DNA from: Cellulosimicrobium cellulans
Lineage (GTDB): Bacteria > Actinomycetota > Actinomycetes > Actinomycetales > Cellulomonadaceae
Reading direction: 5' to 3'
Assembly (NCBI RefSeq): GCF_007679345.1
Contig: NZ_VEGH01000012.1
Location: 62,001-126,000 of the forward strand
DNA: 64,000 bases
Position 1 is the stretch's first letter; the number at the start of each line of letters is the position of its first letter. Both the position numbers and the translations under genes were made by a program. Below, piece after piece: positions 63,138 through 64,000 of the stretch. The notes under the pieces were generated by a model. That model was not told the DNA's origin and ran no database searches. It saw only the letters and a program-made list of their open reading frames with translations.

Positions 63138-64000
63138 CCACCTTCAGCCTGGCCGGCGTCACGAAGACCTACCCGGGCGTGCAGCCCGTGCACGCGCTGC
63201 GCGGCGTCGACCTGGACATCGGCCCGGGCGAGTTCGTCGTGATCGAGGGCCCGTCGGGCAGCGGGAAGTCGACGTTGCTGAACGTGCTCGCGCTGCTCGA
63301 CACCCCCACGGGCGGGCAGTTCCTGATCGACGGCCGCGACACCGCCGAGCTGGACGAGCGCGAGCGGGCCCGCGTGCGGGGCGAGGCCTTCGGGTTCGTC
63401 TTCCAGGGCTTCCACCTGATGGACCGCCGCACCGTGGTGGACAACGTCGAGCTCGGCATGTTCTACGCGGGCCTGCCCGCGGACGAACGCCGGCGCCGCG
63501 CCCTCGACGCGCTGGACCGCGTCGGCCTCGCGGACACGGCGCACCGCCGCGCGAACGAGCTGTCCGGGGGGCAGCGCCAACGGGTCGCGATCGCACGGGC
63601 GCTCTCCGTCGGCTCGGGCGTCATCGTGGCCGACGAGCCGACCGGGAACCTGGACACGGAGACCAGCGGGACCATCCTCGCCCTGCTGCAGGAGCTGAAC
63701 GAGGCCGGCACCACGGTCGTCCTCGTCACGCACTCGGCCGAGATCGCGGCCGGAGCGCCGCGCCGTCTGCTGGTGCGGGACGGCCGGATCGTCGCCGGTC
63801 CTCCCGGGATCGCTCGGGCGGCGCGCGAGGGCGCGGACCGCGTCGCCGCGCCGACCGCCGCCGACGCACCTTCGCGCCGTCCACGGCTCTCCCCGCTCGC
63901 GATCGTCCGCGACGCGGCCGCCTCGGTCCGGTCCCGGTGGGGACGCACGGCGACGCTCGCGGCCTCGGTCGCCGTCGGTGTCGCGCTGGCGCTCACCACG
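63134..64000 (+). CDS. MacB-type ABC exporter: ATPase fused to permease (partial, 3' end outside window)
   Basis: 289 codons visible. ABC ATPase domain (~1-220): Walker A GPSGSGKST (~38), signature LSGGQRQR, Walker B VIVADEPTGNLD, H-loop VTHS. After ~225 residues a linker leads into the first transmembrane region (WGRTATLAASVAVGVALALT at the window edge), so the permease is fused C-terminally. GTG 63134 overlaps the adaptor stop (GTGA). Predicted to export a peptide, lipid or antibiotic with the adaptor. Confidence 0.9.
   Translation, partial: MTTFSLAGVTKTYPGVQPVHALRGVDLDIGPGEFVVIEGPSGSGKSTLLNVLALLDTPTGGQFLIDGRDTAELDERERARVRGEAFGFVFQGFHLMDRRTVVDNVELGMFYAGLPADERRRRALDALDRVGLADTAHRRANELSGGQRQRVAIARALSVGSGVIVADEPTGNLDTETSGTILALLQELNEAGTTVVLVTHSAEIAAGAPRRLLVRDGRIVAGPPGIARAAREGADRVAAPTAADAPSRRPRLSPLAIVRDAAASVRSRWGRTATLAASVAVGVALALTT

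Overview
This is a very GC-rich (well over 70%) chromosomal segment of an actinomycete, most likely a Cellulomonadaceae/Micrococcales member (inference). The reasons are GTG starts everywhere, WhiB7 with an AT-hook, AdnAB-type helicase-nucleases, a UPF0182 protein, PPA1309- and DUF5679-type actinobacterial proteins, and a rich glycoside hydrolase complement. There is no phage, IS element or CRISPR array; the DNA looks like ordinary chromosome with a few accessory modules.

Layout. (1) 1-16.9 kb is a conserved actinobacterial block like the one around adnAB-nudC-mrx1-uvrD2-whiB7 in mycobacteria: the end of adnA, adnB, an APH-type kinase, NADH pyrophosphatase, a mycoredoxin-like glutaredoxin, UvrD2, whiB7 with a regulated leader, a ThiF-like protein, a DUF5679 zinc-ribbon protein, a YgjP-type metallopeptidase, a DUF2342 protein, a PDZ/Lon-type protease and a PPA1309 protein. 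(2) 17-22.3 kb holds a large UPF0182 membrane protein and two nearly identical initiator tRNA-fMet/terminator cassettes flanking a divergent aldo-keto reductase/TetR pair with two clear operators. (3) 22.3-30.3 kb holds a lone GAPDH, a GlxA-type regulator, an epoxide hydrolase-like protein, a DUF4190-type membrane protein, a chemoreceptor and a CYTH-CHAD polyphosphate-type protein. (4) 30.4-37.3 kb holds an AbiE-type (type IV) toxin-antitoxin pair with a palindromic operator, a LigD-like PE-POL protein without a ligase domain, a 54-residue small protein, a separate ATP-dependent DNA ligase and a CPA1 Na+/H+ antiporter.

(5) 37.4-55.2 kb is an oligosaccharide utilisation locus. One 8-gene minus-strand operon encodes a lipoprotein solute-binding protein, two permeases, two ATPases, a GH42 beta-galactosidase, a GH2 beta-mannosidase and a GH1 beta-glucosidase/mannosidase, mostly with overlapping start/stop codons. 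Divergent from it are a ROK regulator and a GH36 alpha-galactosidase. Downstream are a LacI-type sensor domain with no DNA-binding domain and a second ROK regulator. The operon promoter is textbook (TTGACA-17 bp-TAACGA), with a perfect palindrome filling the spacer. The enzyme set (beta-mannosidase, alpha-galactosidase, beta-glucosidase) suggests import and intracellular breakdown of galacto(gluco)mannan-type oligosaccharides.

(6) 55.2-60.1 kb holds a lipase-maturation-factor-like membrane protein, a PadR regulator with an FG-rich repeat tail, a VOC protein, a DUF1275 membrane protein and an ArsR/SRPBCC pair with a perfect palindromic operator over its own start codon. (7) 60.4-64 kb holds a secreted I36-type inhibitor, then an operon of a lipoprotein, a peptidoglycan-binding efflux adaptor and a MacB-type ABC exporter that runs off the window.

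Across the window many genes have a -10-like hexamer only 6-8 bases before a GTG/ATG, so leaderless transcripts appear common. Long perfect inverted repeats, usually without a T-tract, mark the ends of many units.
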